DNA from: DATJLY01 sp035604615
GTDB taxonomy: Bacteria; Pseudomonadota; Alphaproteobacteria; ATCC43930; CGMCC-115725
Assembly (NCBI GenBank): GCA_035604615.1
Contig: DATNID010000020.1
Coordinates: forward strand, 62,001-126,000
DNA length: 64,000 bases
Direction: 5' to 3'
Position numbers and translations under genes: made by a program. This document shows positions 43,389-52,884 of this stretch, piece by piece. The stretch's first letter is position 1, and every line of letters begins with the position of its first letter. The notes under the pieces are model-generated. The model was not told the origin of the DNA, searched no databases, and saw only the letters and a list, made by a program, of their open reading frames with translations.

Positions 43389-46300
43389 CCCTGCCGGAAC
43401 TGTGCATTCGTCGTCCGGTGATGACGACGCTCTTGATGCTGGCCTTCGTCGTATTTGGCATGTTCAGCTACCGGCTGCTGCCGGTGGCGGCGATCCCGCG
43501 CGTGGATTTCCCCACTATCGTCGTGTCAGCACAGCTGCCGGGCGCGAGCCCGGAGACCATGGCCTCCTCGGTCGCAACCCCGCTCGAGAAGCAGTTCTCG
43601 ACCATCGCGGGCCTCAACTCGATGATCTCGACGAGCGGACTCGGCATCAGCACCATCACGATGCAGTTCGACCTCGACCGCAACATCGACGGCGCGGCGC
43701 TCGATGTGCAGTCGGCGATGACGACGGCGGCCCGGCGCCTGCCGATCCAGATGACGATCCCGCCGTTCTTCATCAAGGTGAATCCGGCGGACTTCCCGGT
43801 CCTGTTCCTCAACCTAGTGTCGAAGACGCTGCCGCTCTCGGAGGTCGACGAATACGCCGAGACCATGATGGCGCAGCGCATCTCGACGATCAGCGGCGTG
43901 GCGCAGGTGCTGGTATTCGGGCAGCAGAAATTCGCCATCCGCGTCCAGGCGAACCCCGAGGCGCTCGCCGCCAAGAATCTCACGCTCGATGATGTCGGCA
44001 ATGCCGTCGCGGCCGCGAATTCCTCGACGCCCGTGGGCACGCTGATGGGGGCCGAGAAGGCGTTCACCATGCAGGCGAACGGCCAGCTTCAGCACGCCGC
44101 CGAGTACCGGCCGCTCATCATCGCCTACCGCAACGGCGCGCCGGTGCGGCTCCAGGACGTGGCCAACGTCGTCGACAGCGTCGAGAACGATCAGGTCGCG
44201 AGCTGGTTCAACGGCGAACCCGCCATCATGCTCGCGATCCAGCGCCAGCCCGACGCCAACACGGTCCAGGTGGTCGACGCGGTGAAGGCGCTGGTGCCCA
44301 TCTTCGAGGCGCAGCTCCCGGCCTCGATCCAGCTCCACGTCCTGCTCGACCGCTCGGTCTCGATCCGCAACTCCATCCACGACGTGCAGTTCACCCTGCT
44401 GCTGACCGCGACGCTGGTGATCCTGGTGATCTTCGTGTTCCTGAGGAACATCACCGCGACCATCATCCCGGCGTTGGCGTTGCCCGTCTCGGTGATCGGC
44501 ACCTTCGCCGGGATGGAGCTGATGGGTTTCAGCATCGACAATCTTTCGCTGATGGCGCTGACGTTGTCGGTGGGGTTCGTCGTCGACGACGCGATCGTCA
44601 TGCTCGAGAACATCGTCCGCCACATCGAGAACGGCGAGCGGGTGATCGACGCCGCCTACCGCGGCTCGCGCGAGATCGCCTTCACCATCCTGTCGATCAC
44701 GCTGTCGCTGGTTGCGGTGTTCATTCCGGTCCTGTTCATGGGTGGGGTCGTAGGCCGCGTGTTCCGCGAGTTCGCGGTGACGATCAGCATGACGATCCTG
44801 ATCTCGGGCTTCGTGTCGCTGACCCTGACGCCGATGTTGTGCTCGCGCCTCCTGAAGCCGACGCGGCACGACGCACACCACAACCTGTTCTATCGCGCCG
44901 CCGAGGGCGGCTTCAACGCGCTCTTCGGCGGCTATCGCTGGGGCCTCACGAAGGTGATGCGCTGGCGGCGCGCGACGCTCTTTGTAACCATCCTGTCGAT
45001 CGCCGGCTCGGCCTATCTTTTCACCGTCGTGCCCAAGGGCTTTTTCCCGAGCGAGGATACCGGTCAGATCGCGGGCTTCACGGAGGCGTCGCAGGACGTT
45101 TCGGTGCAGGCGATGTCCGAGCACTCGCTCGCGGTCGCGAAGGTGATCAAGGAGGACCCCAATGTCGCCGACGTCAACGCCGCGATCGGCGCGGTTGGCT
45201 CGAGCCCGTCGCTCAACAGCGGCCGCCTCTTCATCCAATTGAAGCCGCGCGACCAGCGCAAGCTCAGCGCCGACGAGGTGATCCAGGAGCTGCGGCCCAA
45301 GATGGCGCGCATCCCCGGCATAAACAGCTATTTCCAGAGCCTGCAGAACATCAATCTCGGCGGCCGTCTGGCGAAAAGCGCCTATCAGTACACGCTCCAG
45401 GACAGCGATACGGAAGAGCTTTACCGCTATGCGCAGATCATGCAGGAGCGCATCGCCCAGCTCCCCGGCATCCAGGACGTGAACTCCGACCTGCAGCTCC
45501 ACAACCGTCTCGCCGTCGTCGACATCGACCGCGACAAGGCGGCGCAGCTCGGCATCACGATGGAGCAGATCAAGACGACCTTCTACGACGCCTTCGGCGC
45601 GCGCGACATCTCGACCATCTACGAGCCGTCCAACAGCTATTACGTGATCCTCGAGCTCGACAAGCGCTACCAGACCGCGCCGGCCGACCTGTCGAAGATC
45701 TATCTGCGGGGTACGTCGGGGACGGCAGTGCCGCTGGGGGCGGTGGCGACGATCCGCTCGGGCGTGGGCCCCGTCCTGGTCAACCATCAGGGCCAGCTCC
45801 CGTCGGTGACGATCGCCTTCAACCTCGCGCCCGGCGTGTCGCTCGGCACGGCGGTCGGCGAGATCGCCAACCTCGAGCGCACGCTCAACATGCCGATCAC
45901 GGTCACGACCGGCTACCAGGGCAATGCCCAGGTCTTCCAGGACGCGCTCAAAGGCCAGGGCCTGCTGCTGACGGCCGCAGTGCTCGTCATCTACATCGTG
46001 CTCGGCATTCTCTACGAAAGTTTCGTCCATCCGATCACGATTCTCTCGGGCCTGCCGGCCGCCGCGCTCGGCGCGCTGGCGACGCTCCTCCTCTTCCACA
46101 AGGATCTGAGCGTCATCGCCATCATCGGCGTCGTCATGTTGATCGGCATCGTCAAGAAGAACGCGATCATGATGATCGACTTCGCGCTCGACCGGCAGCG
46201 CAACGGGATGGACGTGGAAGCGGCGATTTTCGAGGCGTGCCTTCTGCGCTTTCGCCCGATCATGATGACGACCATGGCCGCGATCATGGGCGGCCTGCCG

Positions 46301-46522
46301 ATCGCGATCGCCGTGGGCACCGGCTCAGAACTACGTCAGCCGCTGGGGCTCGTCGTCGTCGGCGGCCTCGTGGTGTCGCAGTCGCTCACCCTCTTCATCA
46401 CGCCGGTGATCTATCTCTATCTCGAGCACGCGCGCACCCTCTTTGCGCGCATCATCCGCTCCGAGCCGCTGCCCGCCGAATCGATCGCCCACGGCACGGG
46501 CGCGGCCCAGCCGCAGAAATAA
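43385..46522 (+). CDS. RND efflux pump inner-membrane transporter, MdtC-like
   Basis: 1045 residues. It has the twelve-helix plan with two large periplasmic loops and follows the MdtB/MdtC pattern closely: LPVAAIPRVDFPTIVVSAQLPG, SVATPLEKQFSTIAG, GFVVDDAIVMLENI (the Asp pair of helix 4 for proton transfer), SYFQSLQNINLGGR and GIVKKNAIMMIDFALD. MdtC-type pumps normally work as MdtB2-MdtC heterotrimers; here only one pump gene exists, so it should form a homotrimer. It exports drugs, detergents or bile-salt-like molecules using the proton gradient. Confidence 0.94.
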   Translation: MTLPELCIRRPVMTTLLMLAFVVFGMFSYRLLPVAAIPRVDFPTIVVSAQLPGASPETMASSVATPLEKQFSTIAGLNSMISTSGLGISTITMQFDLDRNIDGAALDVQSAMTTAARRLPIQMTIPPFFIKVNPADFPVLFLNLVSKTLPLSEVDEYAETMMAQRISTISGVAQVLVFGQQKFAIRVQANPEALAAKNLTLDDVGNAVAAANSSTPVGTLMGAEKAFTMQANGQLQHAAEYRPLIIAYRNGAPVRLQDVANVVDSVENDQVASWFNGEPAIMLAIQRQPDANTVQVVDAVKALVPIFEAQLPASIQLHVLLDRSVSIRNSIHDVQFTLLLTATLVILVIFVFLRNITATIIPALALPVSVIGTFAGMELMGFSIDNLSLMALTLSVGFVVDDAIVMLENIVRHIENGERVIDAAYRGSREIAFTILSITLSLVAVFIPVLFMGGVVGRVFREFAVTISMTILISGFVSLTLTPMLCSRLLKPTRHDAHHNLFYRAAEGGFNALFGGYRWGLTKVMRWRRATLFVTILSIAGSAYLFTVVPKGFFPSEDTGQIAGFTEASQDVSVQAMSEHSLAVAKVIKEDPNVADVNAAIGAVGSSPSLNSGRLFIQLKPRDQRKLSADEVIQELRPKMARIPGINSYFQSLQNINLGGRLAKSAYQYTLQDSDTEELYRYAQIMQERIAQLPGIQDVNSDLQLHNRLAVVDIDRDKAAQLGITMEQIKTTFYDAFGARDISTIYEPSNSYYVILELDKRYQTAPADLSKIYLRGTSGTAVPLGAVATIRSGVGPVLVNHQGQLPSVTIAFNLAPGVSLGTAVGEIANLERTLNMPITVTTGYQGNAQVFQDALKGQGLLLTAAVLVIYIVLGILYESFVHPITILSGLPAAALGALATLLLFHKDLSVIAIIGVVMLIGIVKKNAIMMIDFALDRQRNGMDVEAAIFEACLLRFRPIMMTTMAAIMGGLPIAIAVGTGSELRQPLGLVVVGGLVVSQSLTLFITPVIYLYLEHARTLFARIIRSEPLPAESIAHGTGAAQPQK

Positions 46523-46550
46523 TTCGCGGGCCCGTGACGCGCGGGCGAAC

Positions 46551-47324
46551 ATGAACCGTACCTTGCTCTTTGGACTCCTGGTCGCGGCGCCGGTCGCGTT
46601 CGCGTTCGCCGACGAGAAGCCAAAGCCGCCCTTGGACGCGAGCACGCATTACGAACGCTGCCTCGACGCGGCGCGCCGCGCGCCCCAGGCCGGACTCGCG
46701 GAGGCGGAGGATTGGCGCAATGCCAATGGCGGCTTCCCAGCCGAGCACTGCCGCGCCGTCGCGCTCTTTGCGCTCAAGCGCTATGCCGACGCGGCGATCG
46801 CCTTCGAGGCGCTGGCCGGCGCCATGATGAACAAGGCCGCGTCGCTGCGCGCCGGCGCGATGGAGCAGGCGGCGCAGGCCTGGATTCTCGCGGCCGAGCC
46901 CGCCAAGGCGCGGGGTGCACTCGACGCCGCCTTGCGTTTCACGCCCAACGATCCCGACATCTTCATCGACCGCGCGCGCGCCGACGCCGACGCCAACGAT
47001 TTTGCCGCCGCGGTCGCCGACCTCGACAGCGCGCTTGCGCTCGCGCCGCAGCGGGAGGACGCGCTGGTCTACCGCGCCTCCGCTTATCGTCAGCTCGACC
47101 GGCTGGACCGCGCCCGTGCCGACATCGATGCCGCGCTCAAGATCGCGCCCGACGACGTGTCGGGGCTGCTCGAGCGCGGCAACATCGGCCGACTGATGGG
47201 CGACCGGACGGGCGCCGCTGCCGACTGGCAAAGGATCGAGAAGCTCGCGCCGGGATCGCCGGCGGCGGCGGCGGCGGCGGCCAATCTGGCGCGACTCGCC
47301 GCCGAGCCCAAGCCGCAACCCTGA
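46551..47324 (+). CDS. Exported TPR-repeat protein
   Basis: 257 residues with a signal peptide (TLLFGLLVAAPVAFAFA). The mature part holds about five tetratricopeptide-like repeats; well-formed ones are ALRFTPNDPDIFIDRARADA and LALAPQREDALVYRASAYRQ. It is a periplasmic protein-interaction scaffold of unknown partner. ATG 46551 has GGGCGAAC upstream. It may belong to the same transcript as the RND pump (28 bp gap). Convergent with the GST gene (6 bp). Confidence 0.8.
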   Translation: MNRTLLFGLLVAAPVAFAFADEKPKPPLDASTHYERCLDAARRAPQAGLAEAEDWRNANGGFPAEHCRAVALFALKRYADAAIAFEALAGAMMNKAASLRAGAMEQAAQAWILAAEPAKARGALDAALRFTPNDPDIFIDRARADADANDFAAAVADLDSALALAPQREDALVYRASAYRQLDRLDRARADIDAALKIAPDDVSGLLERGNIGRLMGDRTGAAADWQRIEKLAPGSPAAAAAAANLARLAAEPKPQP

Positions 47325-47330
47325 CCGCCC

Positions 47331-47999
47331 CTAGAAATCGAGATCGGCGTAATGCTTGGGCGGCGGTGTCCCCGGCAGATGGTCGCCGAGGATCGGGCGG
47401 AATGAAGGGCGCGACTTGATCCGCACGTACCAATCCTTGGCGGGCTCGTGATCGTCCCAAGGCACGTCGCCGAGATAATCCAGCACCGAGAGATGCGCGG
47501 CTGCGGTGATGTCGGCGACCGAGAAATGGTCGCCCGCGAGCCAGCGCCGCCGCTCGGCGAGATAGCTTATGTAGTCGAGATGAGTCCCGAGATTGGTCTT
47601 GGCCGCCCGGAGCGCGGTCGAATCGGGCTGGCCCTCGGCGAGCAGGCGCTTCATCAGCCGCTCGCCCAGGATGGGTCCGGTGACCTCGCCGTTCATCTTG
47701 CCGTCGAACCAGGCCGCCAGGCGGCGCGTCTCGGCGCGGTCGACGGCGTTGAGGCCGATCAGCAGCTTGTCGCGGAAGGTCTCGTCGAGAAACTCGGCGA
47801 TGGCGTTGGCGTCGGCCAGCACCGTGCCGTCGGGCTCGATCAGCACCGGCACTTCGCCGGCGGGGTTGAGGGCGAGAAATTCCGGCCGCCGCTCCCACCA
47901 CTTCTCGACCTTCGCGGTGAAGTCGAGCGCCTTCTCATGCAGGATGACGCGCAGCTTGCGCGAGGGCGGCGACAGCCAGAAGTGATAGAGGATGCGCAT
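47331..47999 (-). CDS. Glutathione S-transferase family protein
   Basis: 222 residues. The N-terminal thioredoxin fold has YHFWLSPPSRKLRVILHEKA, with a Ser likely as the glutathione-activating residue, and LNPAGEVPVLIEPDG. The C-terminal helical domain has FSVADITAAAHLSVLDYLG (the N-capping box motif S-x-x-D). It is a detoxification or glutathionylation enzyme of the beta/zeta-like classes. Convergent with the TPR gene. Confidence 0.9.
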   Translation of the reverse strand: MRILYHFWLSPPSRKLRVILHEKALDFTAKVEKWWERRPEFLALNPAGEVPVLIEPDGTVLADANAIAEFLDETFRDKLLIGLNAVDRAETRRLAAWFDGKMNGEVTGPILGERLMKRLLAEGQPDSTALRAAKTNLGTHLDYISYLAERRRWLAGDHFSVADITAAAHLSVLDYLGDVPWDDHEPAKDWYVRIKSRPSFRPILGDHLPGTPPPKHYADLDF

Positions 48000-48081
48000 G
48001 GTGGCGGTGAATCATAGCAAAGCCGCAGGCTGACCCGAATTCTTTTCGACCTGTGGCGCAGGATTCCGCATAGTGCCCGGC

Positions 48082-48651
48082 ATGGACGAGGACCAGCAGC
48101 GCGCCCTGCTCGATTTCTGGTTCGACGATTCGGACGAGCCGCGCGCGGTGTGGTTCAAGGCCGACGCCGCGTTCGACATCGCCCTCGGGGACGCATTCAG
48201 CGTGCTCGCGGCGCGCGCCGCCGCCGGGGGGCTCGATGCCTGGGCCGAGACGACGCCGTCCGGTGCGCTGGCGCTCGTGCTGCTGCTCGATCAGGCGCCG
48301 CGCAACCTCCATCGCGGCGATGCCGCGGCCTTTGCCTGCGACGCGAAGGCACGCGAGGCCGCGCGGCGCGCCATCGCCAGGGGATTCGACCGCGACTTGC
48401 CGCCGGTGCGGCGGCAGTTCCTCTATCTCCCCTTCGAGCACAGCGAGGACCTAGCCGACCAGGAGCAGAGCGTGCGCCTTTTCGCATCCCTGCCGGACGG
48501 CGGCTTCCGCGACAATTGCGTTGACTTCGCCCGCCGCCATCTCGCCACCATCGCGCGCTTCGGGCGCTTCCCTCATCGCAACGCGGCCATGGGGCGGCGC
48601 TCGACCGAGGAGGAAGAACAGTTCCTGAAGGGACCGAACGCGCCGTTCTGA
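48082..48651 (+). CDS. DUF924 family protein
   Basis: About 189 residues from ATG 48082 (GTG 48073 possible). The blocks FWFDDSDEPRAVWFKADAAF, LALVLLLDQAPRNLHRGDAA, FLYLPFEHSEDLADQEQSV and ARFGRFPHRNAAMGRRSTEE are the conserved DUF924 motifs. An all-helical, haloperoxidase-like/TPR-fold family without assigned function. Convergent with the next gene. Confidence 0.88.
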   Translation: MDEDQQRALLDFWFDDSDEPRAVWFKADAAFDIALGDAFSVLAARAAAGGLDAWAETTPSGALALVLLLDQAPRNLHRGDAAAFACDAKAREAARRAIARGFDRDLPPVRRQFLYLPFEHSEDLADQEQSVRLFASLPDGGFRDNCVDFARRHLATIARFGRFPHRNAAMGRRSTEEEEQFLKGPNAPF

Positions 48652-48661
48652 AGAACGCGGG

Positions 48662-49612
48662 TCAGGCGGTGCGCGCGCGCCAAGCCCGGCCGCGGCGGCG
48701 GAAGCGGTCGAGATAGGTGGGCAGAATCAATTCCAACGCGGTCGGCGTCAGCCCCAGCGCGGCAAGGCCGGGCTGGCCAGGTGACGGCAGATTGTCGTGG
48801 CGCAGCAGCCGCACCTGGTCGCGCGTCAGCGGCGGCTTGGGCAGGAATTCCAGGAACCATGCCTCGAACGAAGCGAGGCCGAACGGGATGGAAACGAGCA
48901 GCCGCCGGCGCTCGGTCTCGCGCAGCAGCAGCTCCATCAGCTCCCTGAAGCTGTAGATCTCGGGCCCGGCGAGCTCGAACACCCGTCCCGCGGCGTCCGG
49001 CCGCTGGAGCGCGGCTACCGCAGCATCCGCGACGTCGCCGACATAGACCGGCTGGAACCGCGTCGCGCCGCCGCCGATCAAGGGCAGCGCCGGCAGGAAG
49101 CGCGCATAGGTGCCGAAGCGGTTGAAGAAATCGTCTTCCGGCCCGAACACAAGCGCGGGCCGCAGCACAATCGCGTCAGGGAAGGCGGCGCGCAGCTCGG
49201 CCTCGCCTTCAGCCTTGGTTCTGGCATAGTTCGATGGCGATTGCAGATCGGCGCCGAGCGCCGAGACGTGGAGGATCTGTTTCACGCCTGCTTTCTGTGC
49301 CGTCACCGCGAGGCGCACCGGCAGGCGTGCGTGCAGCGCCGCGAAATTTTGCGCGCCACGCTCGAACAGGATGCCGATTGCGTTGACCACGATTTCGGCG
49401 CCGGCGACGACCGCGTCGAGCGCCCCGTCGTCGCGAATGTCGGCGTCGATGAGCGCGATCTGTCCGACATCGCCCATCGGCTTCAGGAAAGTGGCCTCGT
49501 GCGCATGCCGCGCGACGGCGGCGATGACCGCGCCCTCGGCCGCAAGCCGCTTGACGATGGCGCGTCCGATGAAGCCCGAGGCGCCCAGCACCGTGACCCG
49601 CCGATTCCGCAT
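48662..49612 (-). CDS. Complex I NDUFA9-like NAD(P)-binding protein (atypical SDR)
   Basis: 316 residues. The N terminus is VTVLGASGFIGRAIVKRLAA, then HVSALGADLQSPSNYARTKA (the atypical SDR active-site region in which Tyr-x3-Lys reads YARTK), LRPALVFGPEDDFFNRF and PVYVGDVADAAVAAL. This is the standard pattern of NDUFA9-type proteins, which bind NADPH and in mitochondria are accessory to NADH:ubiquinone oxidoreductase; bacterial homologues may have quinone-linked or assembly roles. ATG 49612 has GGGAGGGG upstream; longer frame extensions are not conserved. Confidence 0.85.
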   Translation of the reverse strand: MRNRRVTVLGASGFIGRAIVKRLAAEGAVIAAVARHAHEATFLKPMGDVGQIALIDADIRDDGALDAVVAGAEIVVNAIGILFERGAQNFAALHARLPVRLAVTAQKAGVKQILHVSALGADLQSPSNYARTKAEGEAELRAAFPDAIVLRPALVFGPEDDFFNRFGTYARFLPALPLIGGGATRFQPVYVGDVADAAVAALQRPDAAGRVFELAGPEIYSFRELMELLLRETERRRLLVSIPFGLASFEAWFLEFLPKPPLTRDQVRLLRHDNLPSPGQPGLAALGLTPTALELILPTYLDRFRRRGRAWRARTA

Positions 49613-49742
49613 CGCCCCTCCCGCTCGAGCGGTCCCTCTATACCGTACCCGGCCCGGCCGAAAAACCCGCCGGAAAAATCCGGTGCGCGAAGCCGCGCTT
49701 CTGCTAGCCTTGCCACAGGGGTAGAGGAAACGGGAGGGCGAA

Positions 49743-51908
49743 ATGCCGAAAAAGCAGGCTCTGTCGCTAGGCGTGGCGGTGATCGCCTTGACGGCGGCCG
49801 CCCTGCTGCCGCTGCAGCTCCAGGCACAGCAGGTGAAAATCGGCGAGCACGATCTCGGCGGCGTCGTCACCGGCCCGACCGGACCCGAGGCCGGGGTGTG
49901 GGTCATCGCCGAGACCACCGATCTCCCGACCAAGTACGCCAAGATCGTCGTCACCGACGATCAGGGCCGCTATGTCGTGCCCGACCTACCGGATGCGAAA
50001 TATTCGGTCTGGGTGCGCGGCTATGGCCTGGTGGATTCGCCCAAGGTGCAGAGCGCGCCGGGCAAGACGCTGAACCTCTCGGCGGTGACGGCGCCCAATG
50101 ACGCAGCCGCGGCCCAGTACTATCCCGCCATCTATTGGTACTCGATGCTGAAGATCCCGCCACGCAGCGACTTCCCCGGCACCGGGCCCAAATCCAAGGG
50201 CGGGAACGGCATGTCCACCAACGTCCACACCCAGGCGCAGTGGATCGCGGTGATGAAGAATCTCGGCTGCTATGGCTGCCATCAGCTCGGCAACGAAGCG
50301 ACGCGCACCATCCCGGCCGGGCTCGGCCATTTCGAGACCGGGGCCGAGGCGTGGGAGCGGCGCATCCAGTCCGGGCAGGCCAGCACCCCCATGGCCGGCA
50401 GCATCGGGCAGATCGACGCGCAGCGCGCCTTCGAGCAGTTCGGCGACTGGACCGACCGCATCGCCAAGGGCGAGCTGCCGGCGCAGAAGCCGCCCCGGCC
50501 CAAGGGGGTCGAGCGCAACATCGTCATCACCTTGTGGGACTGGTCCAATCCCAAGGCCTATCTCCACGACGAGGTCTCGACCGACCGCCGCGATCCCACC
50601 GTCAATGGCTTCGGCAAGATCTACGGCACCACCGAGGAGAGCACGGATTCGGTTCCGGTGCTCGACCCTATGCATAACACGACCAGCACCATCAAGCTGG
50701 TGGCGGTCGCGCCCAACACACCGTCGTCGAAGGAACTGCCGATCCTCGCGCCGTCGGCCTATTGGGGCGACGAGGCGATCTGGGACAGCCTGACCACGCC
50801 GCACAACCCGATGATCGACGGCAAGGGGCGCGTCTGGTACACGACGCGCCTCAGGGCGCCCGAGACGCCGGCCTGGTGCCGCGCCGGCTCGGACCATCCC
50901 TCGGCCAAGCTGTTCCCGATCGAGAAGAACGGCCGCCAGCTCGAGATGTACGATCCCAAGACCGGCCAGCTCACGCCGATCGACACTTGCTTCCAGACCC
51001 ACCATCTCGAGTTCGACAAGAACGGCGTGCTGTGGGCGAGCGGCGGCGTCGCGGGCAGCGACGTGGTCGGCTGGCTCGACGTCAAGAAATGGGACGAGAC
51101 CCATGACGCGCAGGCATCGCAAGGCTGGACCCCGCTCATCGTCGACACCAACGGCAACGGCAAGCGTGACGAGGGCTACAACCAGCCCGGCCAGCCCGTG
51201 GACCCGGCCAAGGACACTCGTGTCAGGGCGACCTATTACGGCGTCGCACCGAGCCCGCTCGACGGCTCGATCTGGGGCTCGATCATGGGCGTGCCGGGCG
51301 CAGTCATGCGGCTCGACCCGGCCACGCAGCTGGCCGAGATCTACGAGCTGCCGATCAACGACCCCAAGGCGGCCGAGCACGGCTATGGCCCGCGCGGCGT
51401 CAACATCGACCGCGACGGCGTCGTCTGGGTCCCGCTCGCCAGCGGCCATCTCGGCGCCTTCGACCGGCGCAAATGCGCTGGACCGTTGAACGGGCCGGAG
51501 GCGGCCAAGGGCCGGCTGTGCCCCGAAGGCTGGACGCTTTATCCCTTCCCCGGGCCGCAATTCGAGGGACTGGCGGATTCGGGCTCGGCTGAAGCGAGCT
51601 ATTACACCTGGGACGACCAGTGGAATACGTTCGGGCTGGGCGAGAACGTGCCGATGGCGACCGGCAACGCCAACGACGCCATCCTAGCCCTGGTCGACGG
51701 CAAGTGGGTCGTGCTGCGCGTCCCCTATCCCATGGGCTTCTTCGCCAAGGGCATGGACGGACGCATCGACGATGCAAAGGCCGGCTGGAAGGGCAAGGGT
51801 CTGTGGGCGACCTACGGTAACCGCACGCCGTTCCACATCGAGGGCGGCAAAGGCACCAGCAGCAAGGTCGTGCATTTCCAGCTTCGCCCCGATCCGCTGG
51901 CCGACTGA
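49743..51908 (+). CDS. Exported heme-c / carboxypeptidase-regulatory-like / beta-propeller protein
   Basis: 721 residues with a signal peptide (residues 1-29). Residues about 35-115 look like a carboxypeptidase-regulatory (CNA-B-like) beta-sandwich (YVVPDLPDAKYSVWVRGYGL). A single heme-c motif Cys176-Tyr-Gly-Cys179-His180 follows. From residue ~260 on are propeller-like blades (PHNPMIDGKGRVWYTTRLRA, HHLEFDKNGVLWASGGVAGS, YGPRGVNIDRDGVVWVPLAS). This combination is found in uncharacterised periplasmic proteins of proteobacteria and is probably redox-active. Paired with a receptor gene 10 bp downstream. Substrate unknown. Confidence 0.75.
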   Translation: MPKKQALSLGVAVIALTAAALLPLQLQAQQVKIGEHDLGGVVTGPTGPEAGVWVIAETTDLPTKYAKIVVTDDQGRYVVPDLPDAKYSVWVRGYGLVDSPKVQSAPGKTLNLSAVTAPNDAAAAQYYPAIYWYSMLKIPPRSDFPGTGPKSKGGNGMSTNVHTQAQWIAVMKNLGCYGCHQLGNEATRTIPAGLGHFETGAEAWERRIQSGQASTPMAGSIGQIDAQRAFEQFGDWTDRIAKGELPAQKPPRPKGVERNIVITLWDWSNPKAYLHDEVSTDRRDPTVNGFGKIYGTTEESTDSVPVLDPMHNTTSTIKLVAVAPNTPSSKELPILAPSAYWGDEAIWDSLTTPHNPMIDGKGRVWYTTRLRAPETPAWCRAGSDHPSAKLFPIEKNGRQLEMYDPKTGQLTPIDTCFQTHHLEFDKNGVLWASGGVAGSDVVGWLDVKKWDETHDAQASQGWTPLIVDTNGNGKRDEGYNQPGQPVDPAKDTRVRATYYGVAPSPLDGSIWGSIMGVPGAVMRLDPATQLAEIYELPINDPKAAEHGYGPRGVNIDRDGVVWVPLASGHLGAFDRRKCAGPLNGPEAAKGRLCPEGWTLYPFPGPQFEGLADSGSAEASYYTWDDQWNTFGLGENVPMATGNANDAILALVDGKWVVLRVPYPMGFFAKGMDGRIDDAKAGWKGKGLWATYGNRTPFHIEGGKGTSSKVVHFQLRPDPLAD

Positions 51909-51918
51909 CGGAGGGACG

Positions 51919-52884
51919 ATGGCTCGGATTGCCGCCGCTTCGCTCGCGGCCTTCTTGACGCTCGCGCTCGGTGGCGGTCACGCTGCCGCCGACGCGACGC
52001 TCCGCGTCGGCAAGGCCATTGCCGGCCCGTTCGACTTCACGCCGCTCGATGTCGGCGTGGCGAAGGGCTTCTATGGCCAGCGCGGGCTTACCATCGAGGA
52101 GTTCAACTTCGCCGGCAGCGCCAAGCTGCAGCAGGCCCTCGCCGCCAACGCGGTCGATATCGGCCTTGGCTCGGGACCGGAGCTCGCCTTCGTCGCCAAG
52201 GGCAATACCGATTTGGGCGTCGCCGCCTTTGCTGGTCCGCCCTACGGGCTGGTGCTGGTGGTGCGCATCGACGGACCGATCCACGCCGTCGCCGACCTCA
52301 AGGGCAGGAAGATCAGCGTCTCGACCGTGGGCGGCCTGACCGACTGGATGGTGCACGAGGTGTCGCGCCAGCAGGGTTGGGGCCCCGATGGCATCGACGT
52401 CGTGCCGCTCGGCACCGATGAGGCGCAGATCGCGGCGATGCGCACGTCGCTAACGGACGGTATGCCGCTCGACGTGGCGAGCGCGGCGCTGCTCGAGAGC
52501 AAGGGGGCGGCGCACATCCTGCTGCCGTTCGGCACGGTGGTGCACGATTTCATCAATCACGTCACATTCGCCACTTCGGACATGATGCGTACGCATCCCC
52601 ACGAGCTGCGCGCGTTTCTCGCCGCGTGGTTCGAGACGGTGAAGTGGATGCGCGGCCACAAGGACGAGACCGTGGCGCTCGCCGCGCCGGTCATGGGCAA
52701 GCCGCTCGACATCGCCGCCAAGGCCTACGATATCGTCATGCCGTCGCTGTCCGACACCGGCCGCTTCGATCCCAAGGGGCTCGCGACATTGGCGCGCTCC
52801 TTCGTCGAGATGGGGACGTTCGCGGCACCGCCCGACATGGCGAAGCTCTACACCGAAGAGTTCCTACCGCAATCGCCCAAGTGA
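51919..52884 (+). CDS. NMT1-like ABC transporter substrate-binding protein
   Basis: 321 residues with a signal peptide (LAAFLTLALGGGHAAADA). Family motifs: GPFDFTPLDVGVAKGFYGQRG, VDIGLGSGPELAFVAKGNTD, VADLKGRKISVSTVGGLTDW. ATG 51919 has GGAGGG at a good spacing. The last 21 bases overlap the 3' end of the GT2 gene on the other strand. No transporter genes nearby. By position it may feed the heme-c/propeller protein's pathway. Confidence 0.85.
   Translation: MARIAAASLAAFLTLALGGGHAAADATLRVGKAIAGPFDFTPLDVGVAKGFYGQRGLTIEEFNFAGSAKLQQALAANAVDIGLGSGPELAFVAKGNTDLGVAAFAGPPYGLVLVVRIDGPIHAVADLKGRKISVSTVGGLTDWMVHEVSRQQGWGPDGIDVVPLGTDEAQIAAMRTSLTDGMPLDVASAALLESKGAAHILLPFGTVVHDFINHVTFATSDMMRTHPHELRAFLAAWFETVKWMRGHKDETVALAAPVMGKPLDIAAKAYDIVMPSLSDTGRFDPKGLATLARSFVEMGTFAAPPDMAKLYTEEFLPQSPK

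Noticed and set aside
43814..46099. 761-codon open frame antisense to the RND pump gene
   Set aside because: Arg/Asp/His-rich shadow frame of the well-supported MdtC-like gene; no ribosome site or motif.
48149..48525. Arg-rich frames overlapping the DUF924 gene on both strands
   Set aside because: Shadow frames; the DUF924 motifs lie in a single frame from 48082 to 48651.
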